A stretch of 37,315 bases of DNA from Bacteroidota bacterium. Lineage in GTDB: Bacteria; Bacteroidota; Bacteroidia; Chitinophagales; Chitinophagaceae. Shown here one piece after another: positions 17,536 through 26,198 of this stretch. The position numbers were made by a program, and so were the translations under genes. Position 1 is the first letter of the stretch, and each line of letters opens with the position of its first letter. Below the pieces are notes generated by a model. That model saw only the letters and a list, made by a program, of their open reading frames with translations. It ran no database searches and was not told the origin of the DNA. The stretch is from contig JAFAEM010000042.1 in NCBI GenBank assembly GCA_023424015.1, positions 1-37,315 on the forward strand. Reading direction: 5' to 3'.

Positions 17536-19620
17536 ATGAGTAGACCTTGGCTGGTAGTTTTATTTCTATTCTCAGTAGCGTCTAATGCCAATCCACAGCC
17601 ATCACAAGATCCCATCCGAGTGGCCTGCGTCGGCAATTCGGTGACCTTTGGCGCAGGTTTGAAAGATCCATCACTTGAGTCATATCCCGCACAGTTGCAA
17701 AAGCTGTTGGGTGACAGGTTCGTCGTTTCCAATTTTGGTGTAAGCGGCACTACTTTGCTTCAGAGTGGGCACAGGCCTTATACCAAAACACAGGCATTCA
17801 GGGATGCGTTAGCCTACAATGCGGAAGTGACCATCATCCACCTCGGTCTCAATGATACCGATCCGCGCAACTGGCCCAACTATCGTGATAAGTTTGCTGC
17901 TGACTACGCCTGGCTGATTGATACTTTGAGAAAAACAAACCCAAAAATGCAGGTATACGTCTGCAGGCTAACACCTATTTTCAGTGGTCACCCGCGGTTC
18001 AAATCCGGCACCCGTGACTGGTTCTGGCAGATACAGGAGCTTATCCCTGAGATCGCAAAGTCCAATGGTGCAGGCCTGATCGATCTGCATACACCGCTAT
18101 ATAGTCGTCCCGATTTGTTTGCCGATAACCTGCATCCCGATGCTGAAGGCGCCAGTATCATCGCACAAACTGTTTTTAGCTTTATGACCGGCACCAGGGA
18201 AAGTTTGCAGTTACCCTCCGTTTTTACCGATGGCATGGTGATGCAGCGTGGAGAATCCGTTGCATTTTATGGAAAAGCCAATGCGGGCGAACGCGTTGAA
18301 ATTAAGTTTAACAATATCAGCAAGCATGAAATAGCAGATGCAAACGGCGACTGGAAAATTTACTTCCCAACCCCACCCGTGGGAGGTCCCTATGAAGCGA
18401 CTATCGTATGCCAGGAAACGAAGATCAGGCTAAAAGATATTCTGATCGGTGATGTATGGCTTTGCTCGGGCCAGTCAAATATGGCTTTCCAGCTAAAACA
18501 ATCAGAAGGTGCTGCTGAAGCCATTCGTGATGCTGCGAAACATCCTCGTTTGCGTCTGTTCAACTACAAACCTATCGCGGAGACATATGCTGTGGAATGG
18601 GATTCCATCACTATGGACAAGGTGAATAAGCTGCAATATTTTTCAGGTAACTGGCAGACTTCCGATACAATCTCTGCTGCGGAATTTTCCGCGATCGCAT
18701 TTCACTTTGGCAAAAAGATCAATGCAGATCTCAATATACCCATTGGTCTGATACAGGTGGCTGTGGGCGGTACGCCGATGGAATCATGGGTTGACAGGTA
18801 TAGTATGGAGCACGATGAACAATTGGTTGATTTATTGTTAAACTGGCGTAATTCAGATTTTATACAACAGTTCTGTCGCGACCGCGCAGACCTGAATTTA
18901 AAACGCGCCTCCAAAGCAACACAGCGACATCCCTATGAGCCCTGTTATAATTTTGAAGCCGGTATTGCTGCACTTAAGGGGTTCCCGATCAAGGGTGTGC
19001 TTTGGTATCAGGGTGAAAGTAATACGCACAACCCTGAACTGTATCAAACGATATTTAAAACCATGGTAAACAGCTGGCGCAAACAATGGGGGTTTGATTT
19101 CCCATTTTATTTTGTGCAATTGTCTTCGATCGATCGGCCATCGTGGCCCTATTTCAGGGATGTTCAACGAAAGCTGCAGAAAGAGATCCCTAATACTTAT
19201 ATGGCTGTTAGTTCCGACCTCGGTGATTCGCTGGATGTGCATCCCAAAAGAAAAAAAGAAATTGGTGAGCGGCTGGCACTGTTGGCAAAACGTTATACTT
19301 ATCACCAGCCCGTTACTGCAAATGGACCGGAGATAAAATCCGTAAGGCAGGTTGGAAATCAGCTTATCCTTGAATTCTCATTTACAAAAAGACTTTCTTC
19401 CTCTGATAGCCTTCCAATAAACGGTTTTGAAATGGTGACGACGACAGGCAGGCATATACCTGTGAGAGCGCGGATCCAGGATGAAACGAAATTACTGATA
19501 GATATTCCCAGCAGCGAGAAAATCAAAGCCATAGCGTATGCCTGGCGTCCGTTTACCCGGGCCAACCTGGTGAATGAAGCAGGACTTCCTGCATCAACTT
19601 TTTATTTTTCATTAAAGTAA
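17536..19620 (+). CDS. nanS: two-domain sialate O-acetylesterase
   Basis: Removes O-acetyl groups that block sialidases. After a signal peptide (to about residue 20), residues 28-222 form an SGNH/GDSL hydrolase: GNSVTFG with Ser35, a GLND block, and D-N-L-H (Asp197, His200). Residues 225-690 form a sialate O-acetylesterase (SASA) domain with an N-terminal beta-sandwich, CSGQSNMAF holding Ser314, and WYQGESN. The 694-aa double architecture matches NanS of Tannerella forsythia, where removal of acetyl groups raises sialidase yield. Whether both sites are active here is not known, but both nucleophile motifs are intact. It starts 3 bp after the sialidase gene and ends 7 bp before the epimerase gene. 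Confidence 0.9.
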   Translation: MSRPWLVVLFLFSVASNANPQPSQDPIRVACVGNSVTFGAGLKDPSLESYPAQLQKLLGDRFVVSNFGVSGTTLLQSGHRPYTKTQAFRDALAYNAEVTIIHLGLNDTDPRNWPNYRDKFAADYAWLIDTLRKTNPKMQVYVCRLTPIFSGHPRFKSGTRDWFWQIQELIPEIAKSNGAGLIDLHTPLYSRPDLFADNLHPDAEGASIIAQTVFSFMTGTRESLQLPSVFTDGMVMQRGESVAFYGKANAGERVEIKFNNISKHEIADANGDWKIYFPTPPVGGPYEATIVCQETKIRLKDILIGDVWLCSGQSNMAFQLKQSEGAAEAIRDAAKHPRLRLFNYKPIAETYAVEWDSITMDKVNKLQYFSGNWQTSDTISAAEFSAIAFHFGKKINADLNIPIGLIQVAVGGTPMESWVDRYSMEHDEQLVDLLLNWRNSDFIQQFCRDRADLNLKRASKATQRHPYEPCYNFEAGIAALKGFPIKGVLWYQGESNTHNPELYQTIFKTMVNSWRKQWGFDFPFYFVQLSSIDRPSWPYFRDVQRKLQKEIPNTYMAVSSDLGDSLDVHPKRKKEIGERLALLAKRYTYHQPVTANGPEIKSVRQVGNQLILEFSFTKRLSSSDSLPINGFEMVTTTGRHIPVRARIQDETKLLIDIPSSEKIKAIAYAWRPFTRANLVNEAGLPASTFYFSLK

Positions 19621-19627
19621 ATAAAGC

Positions 19628-20827
19628 ATGATTTACAATAAGGCAGATCTTTCACGCCTGCAGCAATTTTATCGCAACCAATTGTTGAATGATACGGCTC
19701 CATTTTGGTTTCCCCGTTCTTTCGACCAGGAACATGGTGGCTTTTTATTAATGCGGGACGCCGACGGTTCCCTGATCGATGACGATAAGGCCGTATGGAT
19801 CCAGGGCAGGGCCACCTGGTTACTGGCTACTTTATATAATACGATCGAAGAAAGACAGGATCCTGTTGCTGCTGAGTGGTTGGAAGGAGCCAGGATCGGC
19901 TATGAGTTTTTAAACAGGCATTGTTTCGATACTGATGGACAGATGTTTTTTCATGTGACCAGGGATGGCAGGCCTATACGCAAGAGACGGTATTTTTTTT
20001 CCGAAACTTTTTATGTGATCGCCGCAGCCGCTTATGCCAAAGCAACCGGTGATGCCGGGGCTGCTGATAAAGCCCGGCGGGTTTTTGGCAAATGTCTTGA
20101 ATATGCCACTACACCGGGGCTGCTAGCCCCCAAATATACCAACACCCGCCCATCGCGGGGCATCGGCGTGCCGATGATCATGATGAATACGGCTCAACAG
20201 CTGAGAGAAACCATAGGTGACCCGCGTTGTAATGAATGGATCGACAAATGGATCGCGGAGATCGAAACTTATTTTGTAAAGGATGATATACGGTGCGTGA
20301 TGGAACAGGTGGCGCCGGATGGCAGCATCATCGATCATATCGACGGGCGTACACTAAATCCCGGTCATGCCATCGAAGGCGCCTGGTTTATTCTGCATGA
20401 GGCAAGACACCGGAACAATGATCCGCACCTGATCAAACTGGGCTGCAAAATGCTCGATTATATGTGGGAACGGGGATGGGATCGCGAGCATGGAGGTATT
20501 CTTTATTTCCGCGATGTGTACAATAAGCCGGTGCAGGAATACTGGCAGGATATGAAGTTCTGGTGGCCGCACAACGAAACAATTATTGCCACGCTGCTGG
20601 CATACCTGGTGACCGGCGACGAAAAGTATGCCCAATGGCATCAAAAGGTGCACGACTATGCCTATCAGCATTTTCATGATAAGCAGCATGGCGAATGGTT
20701 CGGTTATCTGCACCGCGACGGAACACTCGCCCAAACTGCCAAGGGAAATTTATTCAAAGGCCCGTTCCATTTGCCACGACAGGAATGGTATTGCTATATG
20801 ATCTTAAGTGACTATTTGAAGAAGTAA
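19628..20827 (+). CDS. N-acylglucosamine 2-epimerase (ManNAc to GlcNAc)
   Basis: The 399-aa cytoplasmic protein belongs to the AGE/RnBP family of alpha/alpha-barrel epimerases, of the usual length for the family. Recognisable segments include QGRATWLLATLYN, the NPGHAIEGAWFILHEARH block with a conserved active-site His, and WWPHNETIIATLLAYLVTGDEKY with a second conserved His. It interconverts ManNAc and GlcNAc without phosphorylation. In Bacteroides this enzyme replaces the NanK/NanE route of E. coli and is placed between the lyase and a sugar kinase. It has no signal peptide, unlike the preceding three genes. Last gene of the run. Confidence 0.9.
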   Translation: MIYNKADLSRLQQFYRNQLLNDTAPFWFPRSFDQEHGGFLLMRDADGSLIDDDKAVWIQGRATWLLATLYNTIEERQDPVAAEWLEGARIGYEFLNRHCFDTDGQMFFHVTRDGRPIRKRRYFFSETFYVIAAAAYAKATGDAGAADKARRVFGKCLEYATTPGLLAPKYTNTRPSRGIGVPMIMMNTAQQLRETIGDPRCNEWIDKWIAEIETYFVKDDIRCVMEQVAPDGSIIDHIDGRTLNPGHAIEGAWFILHEARHRNNDPHLIKLGCKMLDYMWERGWDREHGGILYFRDVYNKPVQEYWQDMKFWWPHNETIIATLLAYLVTGDEKYAQWHQKVHDYAYQHFHDKQHGEWFGYLHRDGTLAQTAKGNLFKGPFHLPRQEWYCYMILSDYLKK

Positions 20828-20929
20828 GCATGGTAAACGGAACACTGTTGCGTGCTTGCTGGCCGGAACGGGAATTCCAACATCCATCTCTACTGCAAGC
20901 AGGGAATAGGTTCGATCAGATACATTTCG

Positions 20930-21090
20930 CCGTGACCGCAGTGTGCGCTGTGGTTACTTATCTCATAAATGCAAATAAACCACTGCGTACACGGAGCACA
21001 CGGAGAAAGACTTCTGTATGGAAAAGAGAAATAATATAAAATGAGGTATAGATCGCAGTGTCGGCTGTGCCCGCTGTGGTTTTTTATACC
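20930..21090. repeat. copies of a CGTGTGCGCTGTGGTT-type repeat in a 386-bp non-coding gap
   Basis: The gap 20828-21213 holds three related segments: one near 20936 (CAGTGTGCGCTGTGGTTA), one near 20980 in opposite orientation (AAACCACTGCGTACACGG plus AGCACACGGAG), and one near 21056 (GCAGTGTCGGCTGTGCCCG then CTGTGGTTTTTTA). Together they form inverted repeats. The same family occurs at 36349-36455. I see no gene in the gap; the short frame over it is mainly repeat sequence. Confidence 0.7.
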
Positions 21091-21213
21091 CCATGAATCC
21101 GGTTGAACAACCGCTGTCACAGAAAAGCTTATCGAAAAGAAAGATGCATCTTAATTTCGCCCACCACGACTGCAGGGCAGGGATGGAAAAGATATCTAAT
21201 TAAAATCTGGACG

Positions 21214-22086
21214 ATGCATGTAAACAGGAATTTGGCTTGGTTTATTGCGGGAACGCTATTTGCCATACTATGGGCTTCGGCTTCCACCGCCACCAAGATC
21301 GGTTTACAATCGGCGCAGCCCCTGGTCATCGCCGTCGTTCGTTTTGGCTTGGCCGCCGTGATCATGCTGATCATCGCGCACGGGATTCAAAAGAACAGGT
21401 TACCAAAGGGTGTAGAATGGAAACAGCTCGCCATTTATGGTTTGCTCAATATTACGATCTATCTCGGGCTGTATGTAGTGGCCATGCAAAATATCACAGC
21501 TGGCGTTGGTGCCCTGGCTGTGGCCACCAATCCCGTCATCATCAGTTTTCTTTCTGTATTTTTTTTAAAATCCAAACTGAACGGCGCGATCATTCTTTCT
21601 CTCATTATTTGCACCCTGGGTGTTATTTGCGCTTCCTGGCCACTTTTGGGCGGCGCCGAGCTGACCGCGGCGGGCTTGCTTACACTACTGCTCAGCATGG
21701 TTTCCTATTCGGTCGGCGCCATATATTTTTCCAGCAAAAAATGGAAAGGGCTGTCCCTGTTTACCATCAACGGCTGGCAAACCTTACTGGGCGGTATTTT
21801 TTTGTTGCCACTCACGCTAATCTTTTTGCGCGTTGATGCCAACTCCCTGGATCAGCGTTTCTGGCTATCGACTGGCTGGCTGGCTATCCCTGTCTCCATT
21901 GTTGCTGTACAACTCTGGCTCTGGCTCCTGCAAAGAGATACGGTCCGCGCTGGTTTCTGGCTTTTCCTCTGCCCTATATTTGGCTTCGCCTTCGCCGCCT
22001 GGTGGATGGGTGATAAAATATCGATCTACACCGTCGTAGGTGTGGTGCTGGTGATCGGCGGATTGTTGTTAGCAAAAAGGAAATAG
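21214..22086 (+). CDS. EamA/DMT-superfamily permease
   Basis: A 290-aa inner-membrane protein with about ten hydrophobic helices arranged as two EamA repeats (about 5-135 and 145-290). Motifs typical of the family are WASASTATKIGL in helix 1 and the end of each half (FLKSKLNGAIILSLIICTLGV and WWMGDKISIYTVVGVVLVIGG). The ATG at 21214 is preferred because it places helix 1 a few residues from the start; the longer frame from 21103 runs through non-coding repeat-like sequence. DMT permeases export or import amino acids, drugs or metabolites. No substrate can be assigned and a tie to sialic acid is not shown. Confidence 0.85.
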   Translation: MHVNRNLAWFIAGTLFAILWASASTATKIGLQSAQPLVIAVVRFGLAAVIMLIIAHGIQKNRLPKGVEWKQLAIYGLLNITIYLGLYVVAMQNITAGVGALAVATNPVIISFLSVFFLKSKLNGAIILSLIICTLGVICASWPLLGGAELTAAGLLTLLLSMVSYSVGAIYFSSKKWKGLSLFTINGWQTLLGGIFLLPLTLIFLRVDANSLDQRFWLSTGWLAIPVSIVAVQLWLWLLQRDTVRAGFWLFLCPIFGFAFAAWWMGDKISIYTVVGVVLVIGGLLLAKRK

Positions 22087-22089
22087 ATG

Positions 22090-22110
22090 CAGTCGGTAGT
22101 CGGTAGTCGT
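22090..22110. repeat. short heptamer tandem repeat (TAGTCGG-type)
   Basis: Three 7-bp units, CAGTCGG, TAGTCGG and TAGTCGT, start three bases after the DMT permease stop codon. The same family occurs at 28634-28668 and within lpxB at 30126-30160. Confidence 0.7.
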
Positions 22111-22130
22111 TACTGTGAAGATTAAACCAC

Positions 22131-22453
22131 CTTCAACAACATTCAACTATATTCAACAACTTTCAACAACATTCAACTTCCTTAAGTTTATATTGGCCAC
22201 GCGAAACTCGAACTTCAGCGATTCTGCAATGTAAAAAATCATAACCGATCATAATAATCATAATAATCCGCGTGCCCTATTCTTTGCATCCAAAGAATTC
22301 TTTGATGCATGGACCAAAGAACGCGGATTGTCATGATAGTTATGATTTATTATGATCAGAACCGGCTGTACTACCATCTTCAACAACATTCAACTATATT
22401 CAACAACATTCAACAAAATTCAACAACTTTCAACAACTTTCAACAATATTCAC
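22131..22453. repeat. 10-bp periodic ATTCAACAAC runs flanking a palindromic element
   Basis: The 447-bp gap before the GH20 gene is mostly repeat. Five 10-bp units of the type ATTCAACAAC run at 22131-22180, and seven more plus a partial one at 22378-22453, in the same orientation. Between them, 22247-22358 is an imperfect inverted repeat with arms beginning GATCATAATAATCATAATAA and ending ATCCGCG next to a central part rich in CTTTGCATCC/AAAGAATTC hairpins. The 10-bp units and the GATCATAATAA/ATCCG arms also make up the 28751-29524 array. Confidence 0.85.
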
Positions 22454-22533
22454 TTAAATACGATGATTCTATCCTTCCCGGCCCTTATTTAAGGTTATAT
22501 TCAGTACTTTGCTGCACTATTAAAATCCGTAAA

Positions 22534-25095
22534 ATGATTAGGAAAATAGTCATCATTTTTTGTTTATTGCTGGCGAAAAACCTGGCCTGGTCACAGACAA
22601 AACTTCCCGTTTATCCCGATTCCATTTTCTCAACGTACTACCACCAGCGTGTCGCCCTTTTTAACTCCCTGCCGCAAACATCCGGTGATATCATTTTTAT
22701 TGGCAACAGCATCACAGATGGCGGGGAATGGTCAGAGTTGTTTGATGATAAAAGAATAAAGAACCGGGGCATCAGCGGGGATATCAGCGCCGGGGTCATC
22801 AATCGTATTGATGAAGTGGCGAAAAGAAAACCAGCTAAGGTTTTTTTAATGATCGGCACAAATGATCTTGCGCGGGGAATCGCACCTGATAGTGTGGTGA
22901 AGAATATTTTATTGACCAGCGCTTACCTCCGTGAGAAGGCTCCTGCGTCGAAATTGTTTTTGCAAAGTATTTTACCTGTAAATGAGGTATACGGAAAATT
23001 TGGCGGCCACACCAGCAAGGGCACGCAGATCAAACAGGTGAATGAGCAACTCAAAGTCAGCGCAACCAACAACGGGTACACTTATATCGATCTTTTCACA
23101 GCATTCAGCGATCATAATGGAAAGCTCAGGTCGTCCCTCAGCAATGATGGCCTGCATCTCACAGGCGAAGGCTATCTTTTATGGAAACACCTGGTTTATC
23201 CTTATTTATATGATGTGCCGGAAAAAGCTTCGCTGATCCCTCTACCCCAGCAACTCAAATGGAAGGAAGGTCGCTTTCCACTGTACGACTGTAAGACTAT
23301 TGTGGTGAAGGATGCTACCCTGCAAGAAGAAGCGGAGAGGTTAAAAGGTTATTTACTGGAGAAAGGTTTGTACATGAACATTTCAAATTCCGTTCCCGCA
23401 AACCCGCCTGCAATTGAACTTGCACTTGATAACAAATTGGGGGAGGAAGCCTATCGCCTCCAGGCATCAGCCAATAAGATCACCCTGCATGCCGGTTCCG
23501 GTCGCGGAGCTTTTTATGGATTGCAAACCCTGTTTCAACTGGCGAGGACTGGTGTCTATATCGATGCCTGTGATATCAACGATGCGCCTGCATTTGCTTG
23601 GCGTGGCTATATGATCGACGTAGGTAGAAATTACCAGTCGATGGAACTGTTGAAACAGCAGATCGATATCATGGCGAAGTATAAGTTCAACATTTTCCAT
23701 TTTCATCCTACAGAAGATATCGCGTGGCGGATCGCGATCAAACAATATCCCCAGCTCACCGAACCGGAGCATATGCTTCGGGACAAGGGAGAGTTTTATA
23801 CTGAAGCCGATATCAAAGAATTGATCGCATACTGCAAGGAAAGGTATATCACTTTTATTCCTGAAATTGATATGCCCGGACATAGCGCTGCATTCAGGCG
23901 GGCAATGAAAACCGATATGCAATCCGACACCGGACTTGCGATCGTGAAAAATATTCTCACCGAGATCTGTACGACCTACGATGTTCCTTATATACATATC
24001 GGTGCGGATGAAGTGAAGATCACGAACAAGGAGTTCGTGCCTGAGGTGACAGCGCATATCCAGAAACTTGGAAAAAAAGTGATAGGCTGGGAGCCGGGCG
24101 GAAATTTTTCCGATAATACCATTCGCCAGATGTGGATGGATGATAATGCGCGGATCTCCTCCAGCGCCACCATTCAGTATATCGATTCGCGTCATTTGTA
24201 CCTGAATCATATGGATCCCCTGGAAGCAGTGGTGACTATTTTCAATCGAAGGATTTCCAATAAAGAAAATGGCGATAACAATGCCATCGGCGCCACGCTT
24301 TGTATGTGGCACGACAGAGCTGTGGCTGAAGAGGAAGATGTACAACGGATGAACCCGGTCTATCCAGGCATACTGAGTTTTGCAGAAAGAGTATGGCGGG
24401 GTGGCGGCTATTCCGGCTGGACAGCGATCATCGGTGAGCCGGGTTCGCAAACGGCAAAAGAGTTTAGCGAGTTTGAAAACCGTTTGCTGGATCACCATCA
24501 GCAAAACTTTGAAAACTTACCCTTTCCATATGTTCGTCAGTCATCGCTGCAATGGAATTTATATGGTCCTTTTGAAAACAGGGGTGATCTGTCTAAACAA
24601 TTTGACCCGGAAAATAAATCAATCGGCTCACTGAAGCCCACAACCGTCGCGACCGGTGGCACTATTATTTGGCGGCACTGGTGGGCACCATTGATCAGAG
24701 GCGTATTGGAAACTCCCAAAGAGAACAGCACCTGGTATGCCAGCACCCTGATATGGAGTGATGAAGAAAAGACCGGGAATTTTTGGATCGGTTTTAATAA
24801 CCTGTCGCGTTCTCCCGCGACTGATTCTCCAAAGCCAGGCACCTGGGACAATCATCAAAGTAAGGTTTGGGTGAATGGCAAATCCATTGAGCCGCCGCTT
24901 TGGAAAAGAGGCGGACAGAAAGGGCATTCGGAAATTCCCCTGGTAGATGAGGGTTATGAATTCCGTGAGCCAACCCGCATAACACTAAAAAAAGGCTGGA
25001 ATGAAGTTTTGATCAAATCACCGATAGGCAGCTTCAAGGGCAAGGACTGGCAGAATCCCGAGAAATGGATGTTTACGTTTGTACAGGTGCAATAA
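22534..25095 (+). CDS. SGNH esterase - GH20 beta-N-acetylhexosaminidase fusion, secreted
   Basis: An 853-aa secreted enzyme with two catalytic modules. The ATG at 22534 starts a clear signal peptide (to LAWSQ); the longer frame from 22309 would translate the ATTCAACAAC repeats. Residues 50-228 form an SGNH hydrolase: IGNSITDGG with Ser59, IGTNDLARG, and D-G-L-H (Asp205, His208). Residues 232-340 are a GH20b-type beta/alpha domain and about 350-600 the GH20 barrel, with HIGADEVK holding the catalytic Asp492-Glu493 pair and FHFHPTEDIAWR at the substrate site. About 690-853 is a beta-sandwich with a carbohydrate-binding look. It would deacetylate and then remove terminal GlcNAc or GalNAc. Its context supports sialoglycan breakdown. 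Confidence 0.88.
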   Translation: MIRKIVIIFCLLLAKNLAWSQTKLPVYPDSIFSTYYHQRVALFNSLPQTSGDIIFIGNSITDGGEWSELFDDKRIKNRGISGDISAGVINRIDEVAKRKPAKVFLMIGTNDLARGIAPDSVVKNILLTSAYLREKAPASKLFLQSILPVNEVYGKFGGHTSKGTQIKQVNEQLKVSATNNGYTYIDLFTAFSDHNGKLRSSLSNDGLHLTGEGYLLWKHLVYPYLYDVPEKASLIPLPQQLKWKEGRFPLYDCKTIVVKDATLQEEAERLKGYLLEKGLYMNISNSVPANPPAIELALDNKLGEEAYRLQASANKITLHAGSGRGAFYGLQTLFQLARTGVYIDACDINDAPAFAWRGYMIDVGRNYQSMELLKQQIDIMAKYKFNIFHFHPTEDIAWRIAIKQYPQLTEPEHMLRDKGEFYTEADIKELIAYCKERYITFIPEIDMPGHSAAFRRAMKTDMQSDTGLAIVKNILTEICTTYDVPYIHIGADEVKITNKEFVPEVTAHIQKLGKKVIGWEPGGNFSDNTIRQMWMDDNARISSSATIQYIDSRHLYLNHMDPLEAVVTIFNRRISNKENGDNNAIGATLCMWHDRAVAEEEDVQRMNPVYPGILSFAERVWRGGGYSGWTAIIGEPGSQTAKEFSEFENRLLDHHQQNFENLPFPYVRQSSLQWNLYGPFENRGDLSKQFDPENKSIGSLKPTTVATGGTIIWRHWWAPLIRGVLETPKENSTWYASTLIWSDEEKTGNFWIGFNNLSRSPATDSPKPGTWDNHQSKVWVNGKSIEPPLWKRGGQKGHSEIPLVDEGYEFREPTRITLKKGWNEVLIKSPIGSFKGKDWQNPEKWMFTFVQVQ

Positions 25096-25157
25096 AAAAG
25101 CTGTTGTTTATCGCCTCCAGGATTTTGGTATATTGTTTCATAAATCGGAACACAACT

Positions 25158-26144
25158 ATGCCCATTAAAGGAATCCTCGTTGCCGCTTTTATCTGCGCCT
25201 GTGTTATCGCCTGCAACCAGATAGTCAAAACAACTGAAGAAAGCGAAATCATCTCCAATCCCATTATTGATGGTTATTACGCCGATCCAAGTATTGTAAA
25301 AGAAGGCGACAGCTGGTTTATCTATGCCACGAAGGATCCCTGGGGTGGGGAGGATCTGGCAGTTTTTGAAACAAAGGATTTCAAACAATTCGCCTCACAC
25401 CAGCTGAACTGGCCCACCAAGAAAGCCTGCACTTCGCCTACATCGAAGGGCAGCATGGTATGGGCGCCGGCGGTAGTGAAAGCCGGTGATGGTAATTATT
25501 ATATGTATGTGTCCGTGGGCAGTGAGATATGGGCAGGTGTGAGTCCCGGGCCACTGGGTCCCTGGAAAAATGCCAAAGCCGACAACAGCCCATTGATCTC
25601 CTTCACCGCTTATCCGGAAGTGCACAATATCGACGCGGATTGTTTTATCGATGACGATGGCCAGGCCTATCTCTATTGGGGTTCTGGTTTCAATTGGGTG
25701 AACGGGCATTGTATGGCTGCGAAACTAAATCCTGATATGATCTCATTTGCCGAGCCTCCCAAAGAAATAACACCACCATATTATTTCGAAGGTCCTCATA
25801 TGGTAAAAAGTAACGGAAAGTATTACCTCATGTTCTCTGAGGGCAAGGCGATCGATGCGACCTACCAGGTCGGGTATGCCGTGGGCGATCATCCGCTTGG
25901 ACCATTTACAGAAGGTGCCAACCGACCTATCCTGTCAACCTCGGCCGATAGCACAACTTACGGCCCGGGCCACCACAGCGTGTTTGAAAATGAAGGCCAG
26001 CATTATATTTTATACCATCGCATCTTCCCGCAAAAAGAAGAGATCGTTCTCCGCCAGTTGTGCATCGACAGTCTGAACTTTGATGAACAGGGTAATATCA
26101 AAAAAGTAAAGCCGATCGGTGTCAGCTTTAAGAAACGTGGCTGA
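25158..26144 (+). CDS. GH43-type five-bladed propeller glycosidase, lipoprotein
   Basis: The 328-aa protein starts at ATG 25158, which opens a lipoprotein signal ending VIAC (Cys19); the frame from 25065 overlaps the previous gene. The mature part is a GH43-family propeller with the three expected acids: Asp in YYADPSIV (general base), Asp in NIDADCFIDDDGQAYLYWG (pKa modulator) and Glu in YFEGPHMVKSNGKYYLMFS (general acid). Members are alpha-arabinofuranosidases, beta-xylosidases or related exo-enzymes and occasionally beta-galactosidases. Position after the GH20 fusion suggests a shared target, but the specificity is open. Confidence 0.85.
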   Translation: MPIKGILVAAFICACVIACNQIVKTTEESEIISNPIIDGYYADPSIVKEGDSWFIYATKDPWGGEDLAVFETKDFKQFASHQLNWPTKKACTSPTSKGSMVWAPAVVKAGDGNYYMYVSVGSEIWAGVSPGPLGPWKNAKADNSPLISFTAYPEVHNIDADCFIDDDGQAYLYWGSGFNWVNGHCMAAKLNPDMISFAEPPKEITPPYYFEGPHMVKSNGKYYLMFSEGKAIDATYQVGYAVGDHPLGPFTEGANRPILSTSADSTTYGPGHHSVFENEGQHYILYHRIFPQKEEIVLRQLCIDSLNFDEQGNIKKVKPIGVSFKKRG

Positions 26145-26182
26145 ATCACCGCAATTTCGCGGATTTAAGTGCGAAACGGAAT

Positions 26183-26198
26183 ACCTGGTTGACCAGGT
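26183..26198. terminator. hairpin between convergent GH43 and PIG-L genes
   Basis: ACCTGG and CCAGGT pair as a 6-bp stem with a TTGA loop; the stem reaches the PIG-L stop codon on the minus strand. No T run follows on either strand, so a terminator role is only possible. Confidence 0.3.

Noticed and set aside
20830..21039. 69-codon frame after the epimerase gene
   Set aside because: Most of it is the CGTGTGCGCTGTGGTT-type repeat and it has no protein features.
23467..24504. Minus-strand frame of 345 codons inside the GH20 fusion gene
   Set aside because: Antisense to a well-supported catalytic domain; its translation is low in recognisable motifs.
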